A stretch of 10,943 nucleotides of DNA. Source: an uncultured Lachnospiraceae bacterium (GTDB lineage: Bacteria; Bacillota; Clostridia; Lachnospirales; Lachnospiraceae). Each line of letters starts with the position of its first letter. Positions within the stretch are counted from its first letter, which is position 1. Both the position numbers and the translations under genes were made by a program. The stretch spans positions 1-10,943 of the forward strand of contig CADBTO010000152.1 in the NCBI GenBank assembly GCA_902797565.1. The letters run 5' to 3'. Positions 1 through 5,086 of the stretch are shown here, in pieces. Under the pieces are notes generated by a model, which worked only from the letters and a program-made list of their open reading frames with translations, had not been told where the DNA came from and ran no database searches.

Positions 1-938
1 AGGTTCACGCCATCCGTGGTTACAAAGATCTTCGCTTCTCCTGCTTTCTTTTCTGCTTCCGCCGCTTTCTTTTCTTCTTCTGCTTTCTTTTCAGCGGCCT
101 TCTGGCGTTCCTTTTCTTCTTTCTGGTAATCCGATGCCCATTTCGCAGCTTTGGACTGGAAATCCTTGATAAAGCCTGCCAGTTCTTTGTCCTGGATTAC
201 TGCATCATTGTACTCAGTCTGTATATCACTCAGCAGTTTCACAACGCCTTCTTCCTGCTCGAAAGAAGCAATCTGGCTGGTGATGGTTTCATCCATCTTC
301 AGATCCTTGTTTTCCAGATTGAAAGAACTGTAGCGATTGTTGATACTCATTGCTCCGTCCGCTGTTTCCACATAGAAGAATTCCGCGCCGGGTGCCGGGC
401 TTTTCACTTTCTGGAAGTATTCTTCCATATATACGGAAACCATGATGGAGCCTGCATCCAGTCCCTGTTTTGCATAGATCTTCTTAATATCATGGGACTT
501 GACGTATTTCGACATAAAGGCAATATAGCTTTTTTCACGGTTTGAAAGCGGAGATGCCACTTCCTTCAGTGTTTCCAGATCGCCCTTGTCATATGCCTTG
601 TAGTAGCGGCGGATCAGATCTGCCAGTGCCTTGTTGGAAGTCTCGGAAAACTCGCTGGTAATTGCTGCTTCTTCGTCTGTTTCTGCCGCATCTTCTTTGT
701 CTTCTTTATCTTTCTTGTCTTCCTCTTCTTCCTTGGCTTTGTCTTTTTTTTCGTCTGTTTTTTGCTCTGCGTCTTTTTCTTTGGAGGTCGATTCCACCTT
801 CTCTGTTTTGGATTTTGCCGCGTTGCTTTCGCCTTCGCTGCTGTCTGTTCCGGTAGACATAACCATCGCCACCAGAAATGCCACCAGGCATACCATTGCA
901 ATCACGCGTCCCAGATGGTTCTTGATAAACTCTGACAA
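1..938 (-). CDS. Membrane-anchored NTF2-like / SH3b-type protein, 3' end off window
   Basis: Function not known; probably an envelope protein facing the cell exterior. The frame is open from a TTG start at 938 to the window edge (312 codons, C-terminus missing). The N-terminus reads LSEFIKNHLGRVIAMVCLVA, a short basic stretch followed by a single hydrophobic segment (about residues 10-32) that looks like a signal anchor. A Lys/Glu/Asp-rich linker follows (about 36-85). Next comes a globular part with NKALADLIRRYYKAYDKGDL (about 99-118), typical of NTF2/SnoaL-like domains. A helical coiled coil rich in K, E and A (about 260-300) comes after that, and the visible end is KIFVTTDGVN, which resembles the first strand of a bacterial SH3 (SH3b) domain. 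I chose TTG at 938 because GGAAG sits 9 bases upstream and no in-frame ATG or GTG exists further upstream. The next ATG would cut into the membrane segment. The domain names are inferred from pattern, not from a search. Confidence 0.7.
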   Translation of the reverse strand, partial: MSEFIKNHLGRVIAMVCLVAFLVAMVMSTGTDSSEGESNAAKSKTEKVESTSKEKDAEQKTDEKKDKAKEEEEDKKDKEDKEDAAETDEEAAITSEFSETSNKALADLIRRYYKAYDKGDLETLKEVASPLSNREKSYIAFMSKYVKSHDIKKIYAKQGLDAGSIMVSVYMEEYFQKVKSPAPGAEFFYVETADGAMSINNRYSSFNLENKDLKMDETITSQIASFEQEEGVVKLLSDIQTEYNDAVIQDKELAGFIKDFQSKAAKWASDYQKEEKERQKAAEKKAEEEKKAAEAEKKAGEAKIFVTTDGVN

Positions 939-943
939 CTTGC

Positions 944-1003
944 TCAACTTCCTTTCTTCATCATCATTTGCACCACAAACTGCACCATGTCTTTCATACT
1001 CAT
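944..1003 (-). other. 19-codon leader ORF, possibly a decayed zinc-ribbon N-terminus
   Basis: A short ORF, MSMKDMVQFVVQMMMKKGS, starts at ATG 1003 and stops at TGA 946-944. The stop is 5 bases before the TTG start of the downstream gene, and the ORF covers that gene's GGAAG site. The downstream gene's own frame continues upstream as GAVCGANDDEERKLSKLSEF without any start codon. Adding one base in the TTT run near 977 would join the two frames into MSMKDMVQFCGANDDEERK, which resembles the second knuckle of an N-terminal zinc ribbon (FCxxCGA). It may therefore be a decayed 5' end of the downstream gene, a sequencing error, or a genuine coupling leader peptide. I cannot decide between these from sequence alone. 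Confidence 0.35.
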
Positions 1004-1071
1004 TTTTCAGCGTATTATTCCAGCATTCATCTTTGGAAGATTGTGCGCGGGGCGCCGCCCGTTTTCGCGCG

Positions 1072-1204
1072 CCCGTGCATAATCGGGCCGGGAAACTTCC
1101 TTGCGCTCCCGTGCACAATCGGGCAGGGAGGATGCAAATCCGCACTGCCCGCTGCGCCGGGAGCGCCCGGCAAAGCCGGGAAACTTCCTTACGCTCCCGT
1201 GCGC
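1072..1204 (+). repeat. Structured GC-rich intergenic repeat, copy A
   Basis: The region contains a near-perfect 28-bp direct repeat at 1087-1114 and 1175-1202 (27/28 identical, 88 bp apart). It also has two 16-bp copies of CCCGTGCAYAATCGGG at 1072-1087 and 1108-1123. On the plus strand it folds into two hairpins. Hairpin 1 has CGGGCAG (1120-1126) pairing with CTGCCCG (1145-1151), and an inner stem GGAT/ATCC capped by GCAA (1134-1137), a GNRA tetraloop. Hairpin 2 has GCGC plus CGGGAGCG (1154-1165) pairing with CGCTCCCG, a bulged T, then GCGC (1192-1204). Inside it is CCCGGC-AAA-GCCGGG (1166-1180), with an 11-base one-sided bulge (1181-1191). The same architecture recurs at 2920-3020 on the other strand. 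It behaves like an interspersed repeat family; its role is unknown. Confidence 0.7.
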
Positions 1205-1207
1205 ATG

Positions 1208-1238
1208 TAAAGAAAAGTAGGGAAAAATTTCCCTACTT
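1208..1238 (-). terminator. Rho-independent terminator of the tRNA-Arg unit
   Basis: A perfect 11-bp inverted repeat, AAGTAGGGAAA / TTTCCCTACTT (1215-1225 and 1228-1238), is followed on the minus strand by TTTTCTTTAC. It begins 17 bases beyond the 3' end of the tRNA. Confidence 0.85.
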
Positions 1239-1254
1239 CCCTGATAAAAGATGA

Positions 1255-1328
1255 TGTAGACGACTGGATTCGAACCAGCGATCTTCAGAGTCGGAGTCTG
1301 ATGCGTTATCCAGCTACGCTACGCCTAC
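1255..1328 (-). tRNA. tRNA-Arg, anticodon CCG
   Basis: The minus strand folds as a complete cloverleaf of 74 bases including discriminator A. The acceptor stem is GTAGGCG/CGTCTAC with one G-U pair. The D arm is GCGT-AGCTGGATA-ACGC, and its loop contains the GGATA that includes the adenosine typical of arginine tRNAs. The anticodon stem is TCAGA/TCTGA with loop CTCCGAC, giving anticodon CCG, which reads the arginine codon CGG. The variable loop is AGATC, and the T arm carries TTCGAAT. No CCA is encoded: ATCATC follows acceptor stem and discriminator, so CCA must be added after transcription. It has its own promoter and terminator and is a single-gene unit. Confidence 0.95.
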
Positions 1329-1336
1329 ATATATCA

Positions 1337-1370
1337 GTTCTGATGGCTTGTTTTAACGCTCCCTCAGAAC
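1337..1370 (-). other. Hairpin at the 5' end of the pre-tRNA leader
   Basis: GTTCTGA (1337-1343) and TCAGAAC (1364-1370) form a 7-bp stem. Two further GG/CC pairs (1345-1346 with 1361-1362) follow across one mismatch. The predicted transcription start for the tRNA is near 1372, so the hairpin would lie almost at the 5' terminus of the primary transcript, about 8 bases before the mature tRNA begins. A role in RNA stability or processing is possible but not shown. Confidence 0.45.
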
Positions 1371-1378
1371 CGAGATTT

Positions 1379-1407
1379 ATATTAGCAAATGTGAAACAGA
1401 AAGTCAA
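1379..1407 (-). promoter_or_regulatory. Sigma-A-type promoter of tRNA-Arg(CCG)
   Basis: On the minus strand the -35 box TTGACT (1407-1402) and the -10 box TAATAT (1384-1379) are separated by exactly 17 bases. Each differs from consensus at one position. An A/T-rich tract lies directly upstream and could act as an UP element. Predicted start is near 1372. Confidence 0.85.
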
Positions 1408-1423
1408 GCAAAAAATTAAAAAA

Positions 1424-1448
1424 ATCAAAAAAATTTATGGCTTGCCAT
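1424..1448 (-). terminator. Weak terminator candidate at the end of aroK
   Basis: The last bases of aroK, including its TAA stop, form ATGGCAAGCCAT, a short stem of 4-5 bp. AAATTTTTTTG follows on the minus strand. The stem is weak, but the T tract is good and further T runs follow before the tRNA promoter. Confidence 0.35.
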
Positions 1449-1977
1449 GCGCCGGGGTGTTTGCGCACAGATGCAGGATTTTTTCTGCAATCCGTTTGGT
1501 CTCCCGCTTGTTTGTAGAGATCCGTATATCCGCAGCTGCATTGTATCTGGGAAGCCGCTCTGCCATCATCGCACGGATATCCGGGAGGGTTTTCCTTCCT
1601 GCCAGAACCGGGCGCCGGTCATTCCGGGAAACCCGCTCCAGTATCACCTCCGGAGACGCGGTCAAGAGAATGATTGTTCCACTTCTCCGCATATTCGAAA
1701 TATTTTCTTCCTGCAGCACGATCCCGCCGCCACAGGAGATGATCTTGCCTGTCCCATCTGCCTCATATTCCTGACGAATCCGCTGCATCAGTGCGGCCTC
1801 CCGTTTCCGAAAGGCCTGCTCGCCTTCTGCGGCAAAAAGTTCCGGTATGGTCTTGCCTGCCTGCACCTCGATCTCACGATCCGTATCCACCAGTTCCCAG
1901 CCTGTTTTAACCGCGAGCGCACGTCCTGTCGCGCTTTTCCCGCTTCCCATAAACCCGATTAAATAGATGTGTCCCAT
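1435..1977 (-). CDS. aroK: Shikimate kinase
   Basis: Cytosolic enzyme of 180 aa that phosphorylates shikimate with ATP to shikimate-3-phosphate, the fifth step of the shikimate pathway. The Walker A motif is GFMGSGKS (residues 8-15). DTD (31-33) supplies the magnesium and substrate aspartates. Arg57 in FRKRE and GGG (83-85) form the shikimate site, the lid arginine is in RRPVLAG (Arg122), and Arg144 in RLPRY completes substrate binding. I chose ATG 1977 because it puts the P-loop at the normal distance from the N-terminus. An upstream ATG, 21 bases before it, would overlap aroD and add MYIRAKT. The start lies 4 bases after the aroD stop, so the two are almost certainly co-transcribed and coupled. 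Length is normal for the family. Confidence 0.95.
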   Translation of the reverse strand: MGHIYLIGFMGSGKSATGRALAVKTGWELVDTDREIEVQAGKTIPELFAAEGEQAFRKREAALMQRIRQEYEADGTGKIISCGGGIVLQEENISNMRRSGTIILLTASPEVILERVSRNDRRPVLAGRKTLPDIRAMMAERLPRYNAAADIRISTNKRETKRIAEKILHLCANTPAHGKP

Positions 1978-1981
1978 TGTC

Positions 1982-2749
1982 TTAGCCCTGATATACATAA
2001 TTCTGGTGTATCTTGTCCAGCACGTCTGAAAGCACCGCAAAGGGCATCTGCCCCGGTGCACTCTCCTCTTTGTCCAGCCCGAAGGAAATGCAGCTGCCGA
2101 TCTGCTCTCCCAGGATCCTGGAAATCCGCCCCATATCCCCCATCGACATGGCGATCAGCGGAATGTCACTGTTTTCTTCGTGGAACTCCGATGCGACTTT
2201 CAGCAAAGAGAATACATCAGAGACCTTCCGGGGCATCATCGTAACTTTGATGATATCCGCTTCCTTGCAGCTCATCTCATAAAAAATTTTCTTCAGCTCC
2301 CCCTCGCTTGGGGTGCGGGAAAAGTTGTGGCAGGAAGAGATGACCATTGCGCCCTTTTCATGCAGGTCCGCAAAAATTTTATCAATGTTCCGGAACTGGT
2401 AGAATTCCACATCAATGAGATCCACGCAGTGCGCTTCTGCGATCCGGTATAAGATCGAAGCGGTTTCCACTTCGGAAAAATCCGCCTCACCGCCTTCCGC
2501 CCGGGAGCGCAGCGTAGCGATCATCACCGTCCGGGGCGTGAGGCTGCGGATTTCCTCAAGCACCTTGCGCAGTTTCTCCTCATCCCCTGCTTCCCCGAAG
2601 CAGTCCACCCTCCATTCAATGGCGGGCACTTCTTTTTCCACCAGTTCTTTGATATGCACCAGGATCTCTGTCTCGCTGTGATCCACCACTGGGACACATA
2701 CCAATGGCTTTCCGCTTCCGATCAGGGTTCCCTTGATGACAAGTGGCAT
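1982..2749 (-). CDS. aroD: 3-dehydroquinate dehydratase, type I
   Basis: Converts 3-dehydroquinate to 3-dehydroshikimate through a Schiff base (third step of the pathway). The product is 255 aa, the usual size for the type I TIM-barrel family. Visible motifs are EWRVD (45-49), Arg81 in TLRSRAEGG, the catalytic His141 in SCHNFSRTP, the Schiff-base Lys168 in DIIKVTMMP, Arg211 in GRISRI, and SAPGQMP (230-236). ATG 2749 is chosen because GAGGAGG lies about 8 bases upstream and the protein then starts MPLVIKGTLIG, right before the first barrel strand. The open frame extends further upstream but only through repeat DNA. It is the first gene of the aroD-aroK pair and diverges from aroE. Confidence 0.95.
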   Translation of the reverse strand: MPLVIKGTLIGSGKPLVCVPVVDHSETEILVHIKELVEKEVPAIEWRVDCFGEAGDEEKLRKVLEEIRSLTPRTVMIATLRSRAEGGEADFSEVETASILYRIAEAHCVDLIDVEFYQFRNIDKIFADLHEKGAMVISSCHNFSRTPSEGELKKIFYEMSCKEADIIKVTMMPRKVSDVFSLLKVASEFHEENSDIPLIAMSMGDMGRISRILGEQIGSCISFGLDKEESAPGQMPFAVLSDVLDKIHQNYVYQG

Positions 2750-2790
2750 ATTTTTTTCCTCCTCAATCGTTACCAATTTCAATGATTTCC

Positions 2791-2819
2791 TATCGTACAT
2801 CGAAACCCGCTGGATTTCA
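2791..2819 (-). promoter_or_regulatory. Candidate promoter of aroD-aroK
   Basis: On the minus strand TTGAAA (2819-2814, 5/6 to consensus) and TACGAT (2796-2791, 4/6) are 17 bases apart. They lie about 40 bases upstream of the aroD start, giving a short leader. Confidence 0.5.
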
Positions 2820-2839
2820 AGTTTTTTTTCGATGAATCC

Positions 2840-2882
2840 GGGATTTTTGCTGTGGCTGGGATACAGAGTGGGGATTTTTGCT
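2840..2882. repeat. 12-bp direct repeat in the aroD/aroE divergent promoter region
   Basis: GGGATTTTTGCT occurs at 2840-2851 and again at 2871-2882, 31 bases apart (about three helical turns). A related inverted copy, AAAAATCCCGG, lies at 2938-2948 inside repeat copy B. The second direct copy touches the candidate -35 box of aroE. This could be an operator for a pathway regulator or just a by-product of the nearby repeat. Confidence 0.45.
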
Positions 2883-2910
2883 TGTATCCTGCGCCCCCTT
2901 GTGCTACACT
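2882..2910 (+). promoter_or_regulatory. Candidate extended -10 promoter of aroE-aroF
   Basis: TGCTACACT (2902-2910) is an extended -10 element. TTGTAT (2882-2887) sits 17 bases upstream as a poor -35. Transcripts from here would carry repeat copy B, in its complementary sense, in a leader of about 145 bases before aroE. Confidence 0.35.
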
Positions 2911-2919
2911 CTTTCTTAT

Positions 2920-3020
2920 GCGACGGGGTGCGCAGTGAAAAATCCCGGCAGGGCCGGGCGCACCCCGCGCGGCGAGCAGGGAGAATTTGCATCCCCCTGC
3001 ACGATGGCGACGGGGTGCGC
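2920..3020 (-). repeat. Structured GC-rich intergenic repeat, copy B
   Basis: On the minus strand this region has the same order of elements as copy A at 1072-1204. Hairpin 1 is GCAGGG-GGAT-GCAA-ATTC-T-CCCTGC (3000-2976), again with a GCAA GNRA loop. Hairpin 2 is CGGGGTGCG pairing with CGCACCCCG (2967-2959 and 2932-2924). Inside it is CCCGGC-CCT-GCCGGG, with an 11-base one-sided bulge, and a bulged base before an outer CGC. An identical 14-mer, GCGACGGGGTGCGC, marks both ends (2920-2933 and 3007-3020, plus strand), 87 bp apart. The stems of A and B differ in sequence but keep their pairing, for instance A-T in one and T-A in the other. Confidence 0.7.
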
Positions 3021-3061
3021 CGCTGCTCGATTCACATAAAACCTGGATGAGGAAGAAATTT

Positions 3062-3940
3062 ATGGACAACACAATCTCTGGAACCACGAAACTGCTCTGC
3101 CTGCTGGGGAATCCGGCGCGGCATTCCATCTCGCCGGCTATGCACAGTCTTGCTGCACAGCTTCTGGGGCTGGACATCGTATATCTTGCATTCGAGATTG
3201 CCCCGGATGAGATCGGCGTGGCCGTGGAAGGCCTGAAATCCCTGGGAGCGCTGGGCTTCAATCTGACCATGCCCTTCAAGGAAAGCGTCATCCCTTATCT
3301 GGATGACCTTTCCCCCACTGCGCAGCTTACCCGGTCTGTGAACACGGTCAAAATCGGGAATGAAAGGCTTTATGGAGATACCACGGACGGAGCAGGGTAT
3401 TTTGATTCGCTGAAAAAAGAAGGCTTTGCGCCGGCCTCCAGGGAAATGGTGATCCTGGGCTGCGGCGGAGCGGCCCGTTCCATCATTGCCCATGCTGCAA
3501 GGGAGGAAATGGACCGGATCCATATTTTCCAGCGGGCAGGCAAAAACTTCCAGTCAGCTGTGGATTTCGCGGAAACCGTGCAGAATGCCACCGGATGTGT
3601 GCTATCAGTAGCAGAGCTTTCCGATGAATCCGCATTAAAACAGGCACTCTGCTCTGCTTCCCTGCTTACGAACGCAACGCCCGTGGGAATGGGGAGCAGC
3701 GGGGAAAGCCCGGTTTCCAAAGAGGTTCTGTCTGTGTGCCGCACTTCCGGCAGCTGCATTATCTCGGACATCATCTACGACCCTCCCCAAACGCCCTTGC
3801 TTTCCTGTGCAAAAGAACTGGGGCTGCCCTTCGTAAACGGCAGATATATGCTGCTTTACCAGGGGGCACGCGCATTCCAGCTTTGGACCGGCTGCGAAAT
3901 GCCGGTGGAAGCCGTAAAACATGCGGCATTCTGGCAATAA
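3062..3940 (+). CDS. aroE: Shikimate dehydrogenase (NADP+)
   Basis: Reduces 3-dehydroshikimate to shikimate with NADPH, step four of the pathway. The 292-aa product shows SISPAMHS (22-29, shikimate site), NLTMPFK (67-73) with catalytic Lys73, Asn94 in SVNTVK, Asp109 in GDTTDGAG, the dinucleotide loop GCGGAARS (133-140), NATPVGM, DIIYDPPQTPLL, and the terminal helix QGARAFQLWTG. The NTDG motif of the family reads TTDG here, so the asparagine next to the catalytic Asp is replaced while the Asp is kept. ATG 3062 is chosen over ATG 3047 and the upstream frame because AGGAAG lies 7 bases before it and homology-like sequence begins with KLLCLLGNP. It is the first gene of the aroE-aroF pair, 50 bases before aroF. 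Confidence 0.95.
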   Translation: MDNTISGTTKLLCLLGNPARHSISPAMHSLAAQLLGLDIVYLAFEIAPDEIGVAVEGLKSLGALGFNLTMPFKESVIPYLDDLSPTAQLTRSVNTVKIGNERLYGDTTDGAGYFDSLKKEGFAPASREMVILGCGGAARSIIAHAAREEMDRIHIFQRAGKNFQSAVDFAETVQNATGCVLSVAELSDESALKQALCSASLLTNATPVGMGSSGESPVSKEVLSVCRTSGSCIISDIIYDPPQTPLLSCAKELGLPFVNGRYMLLYQGARAFQLWTGCEMPVEAVKHAAFWQ

Positions 3941-3951
3941 AGCTGTGGTGC

Positions 3952-3988
3952 AGGAAAAAGAGAAAAAGAAAAAGAAAAAGGAGAAAGA
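3952..3988 (+). repeat. Homopurine tract with GAAAAA hexamer repeats before aroF
   Basis: All 37 bases are purines. Positions 3962-3979 are three perfect tandem GAAAAA units, with a fourth unit at 3954. The tract runs straight into the aroF Shine-Dalgarno sequence AAGGAG (3978-3983). Repeats of this kind can slip in replication, which here would change aroE-aroF spacing but not any reading frame. Confidence 0.7.
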
Positions 3989-3990
3989 TT

Positions 3991-5028
3991 ATGAGTTTCA
4001 GGTACATTACCCCCATGCCCTCCCCGGAGGAAATCAAGAAGCAATACCCGCTGTCCCCGGAGGGGGCAAAGGTGAAGGCGAAGCGGGATCAGGAAGTGGC
4101 GGACATCATCACCGGAAAGGACGACCGCTTCCTCGTGATCGTTGGTCCCTGCTCGGCAGACAGCGAAGCGCCGGTGCTCGAATATATTGAACGGCTTTCC
4201 AGGGTTGCAGAGCAGGTCGCGGAGCGTGTCCTGATCGTCCCGCGCATTTATACGAACAAGCCCCGGACCACGGGCGAGGGATACAAGGGTATCGCTTCCC
4301 AGCCGGACCCGCTGGGGGATCCGGACATGGTGGCAGGCCTTGTGGCGATGCGGCAGATGCACATCCGCTCGATTGAAGATTATGGAATGAGTGCGGCGGA
4401 TGAAATGCTCTATCCGGAAAACTGGGGTTATGTGGAAGACCTGCTGTCCTATGTCGCGATTGGTGCCCGGAGCGTTGAAGACCAGCACCATCGGCTGACG
4501 GTTTCCGGCTTTGATGTGGCGAGCGGGATGAAAAACCCGACCAGCGGGGATTTTTCTGTCATGCTGAATTCTGTTTACGCGGCACAGCACCCCCACCACT
4601 TCGTGTTTTCCGGTTATGAAGTGGAAACCACAGGAAATCCGCTCGCGCACACCATCCTCCGCGGCGCTGTTTCAAAGCATGGGAATGCCACGCAGAACTA
4701 CCATTATGAGGATATCAAGCGTCTGGCACGGATGTATGATGAAATGGATATTGTCAATCCGGCCACGATCATTGATGCCAACCATTCGAACTCCGGCAAG
4801 CAGTACCTGCAGCAGGTCCGCATTGTCCATGAGGTTATGCACAACCGCCGGTTTTCTGCAGAGATCAAGCGCCTCGTCAAAGGAGTCATGATCGAAAGCT
4901 ATCTGGTTGAAGGAAACCAGAAGATTTCTGACCACCAGGTCTACGGCCAGTCCATCACCGATGCCTGCATCGGCTGGGAAACGACAGAAAAGCTGCTGTA
5001 TGAGATTGCGGAACGCGCAATCGGATAG
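3991..5028 (+). CDS. aroF: DAHP synthase (3-deoxy-7-phosphoheptulonate synthase), type I AroFGH-like
   Basis: Condenses phosphoenolpyruvate and erythrose-4-phosphate to DAHP, the committed first step of aromatic biosynthesis. The 345-aa product matches the type I-alpha family (E. coli AroF/G/H about 350 aa). The metal ligands are Cys54 in VGPCS, His265 in DANHSNSGK, Glu301 in MIESYL and Asp323 in SITDACIGW. The PEP site shows KPRTTGEGYKG (90-100), GARSVEDQHHR (158-168) and KNPTSG (181-186). ATG 3991 has AAGGAG 7 bases upstream; the frame upstream lies inside aroE and is not coding. The N-terminal arm before the first strand is about 7-10 residues shorter than in E. coli AroG. Which amino acid inhibits it cannot be read from the sequence; the symbol is used for the family rather than for Tyr sensitivity. 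Confidence 0.93.
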   Translation: MSFRYITPMPSPEEIKKQYPLSPEGAKVKAKRDQEVADIITGKDDRFLVIVGPCSADSEAPVLEYIERLSRVAEQVAERVLIVPRIYTNKPRTTGEGYKGIASQPDPLGDPDMVAGLVAMRQMHIRSIEDYGMSAADEMLYPENWGYVEDLLSYVAIGARSVEDQHHRLTVSGFDVASGMKNPTSGDFSVMLNSVYAAQHPHHFVFSGYEVETTGNPLAHTILRGAVSKHGNATQNYHYEDIKRLARMYDEMDIVNPATIIDANHSNSGKQYLQQVRIVHEVMHNRRFSAEIKRLVKGVMIESYLVEGNQKISDHQVYGQSITDACIGWETTEKLLYEIAERAIG

Positions 5029-5061
5029 GGGGTTGGGCTGGAGAAACTGGTTAGAGGAATT

Positions 5062-5086
5062 GATTAGAGGGTAACCCCCTCTAATC
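5062..5086. terminator. Hairpin terminator between convergent aroF and CDF genes
   Basis: A perfect 10-bp stem GATTAGAGGG / CCCTCTAATC (5062-5071 and 5077-5086) with a 5-base loop lies 33 bases after the aroF stop. The right arm overlaps the last codon and stop of the CDF gene on the other strand. T tracts are poor on both sides, so termination efficiency is uncertain; it may serve both genes. Confidence 0.6.

Noticed and set aside
1072..1204. CRISPR array, because of regularly repeated short sequences
   Set aside because: Only two or three imperfect repeats, strongly self-complementary, no uniform unique spacers and no cas genes.
631..1254. Plus-strand ORF of 207 aa
   Set aside because: It is the antisense of the membrane-anchored gene's linker plus repeat copy A; Ser-rich composition comes from reverse reading of K/E codons, and it has no RBS or domain.
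1982..2992. A 336-aa version of AroD
   Set aside because: The extra N-terminal 81 residues come from repeat and promoter DNA; a strong GAGGAGG site supports ATG 2749.
2750..3061. Riboswitch or T-box upstream of aroD or aroE
   Set aside because: No specifier-loop or T-box antiterminator signature (TGGNACC) and no terminator/antiterminator pair could be found; the structure present is the repeat.
2779..3291. Minus-strand ORF of 170 aa across the aroD/aroE spacer
   Set aside because: It reads through repeat copy B and antisense to aroE. Its peptide similarity to a frame over copy A reflects DNA homology of the repeats, not a protein family.
3856..4650. Long minus-strand ORF of 264 aa opposite aroF
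   Set aside because: Complementary-strand shadow of aroF; no RBS, no recognisable domain, while the plus strand carries full DAHP synthase motifs.
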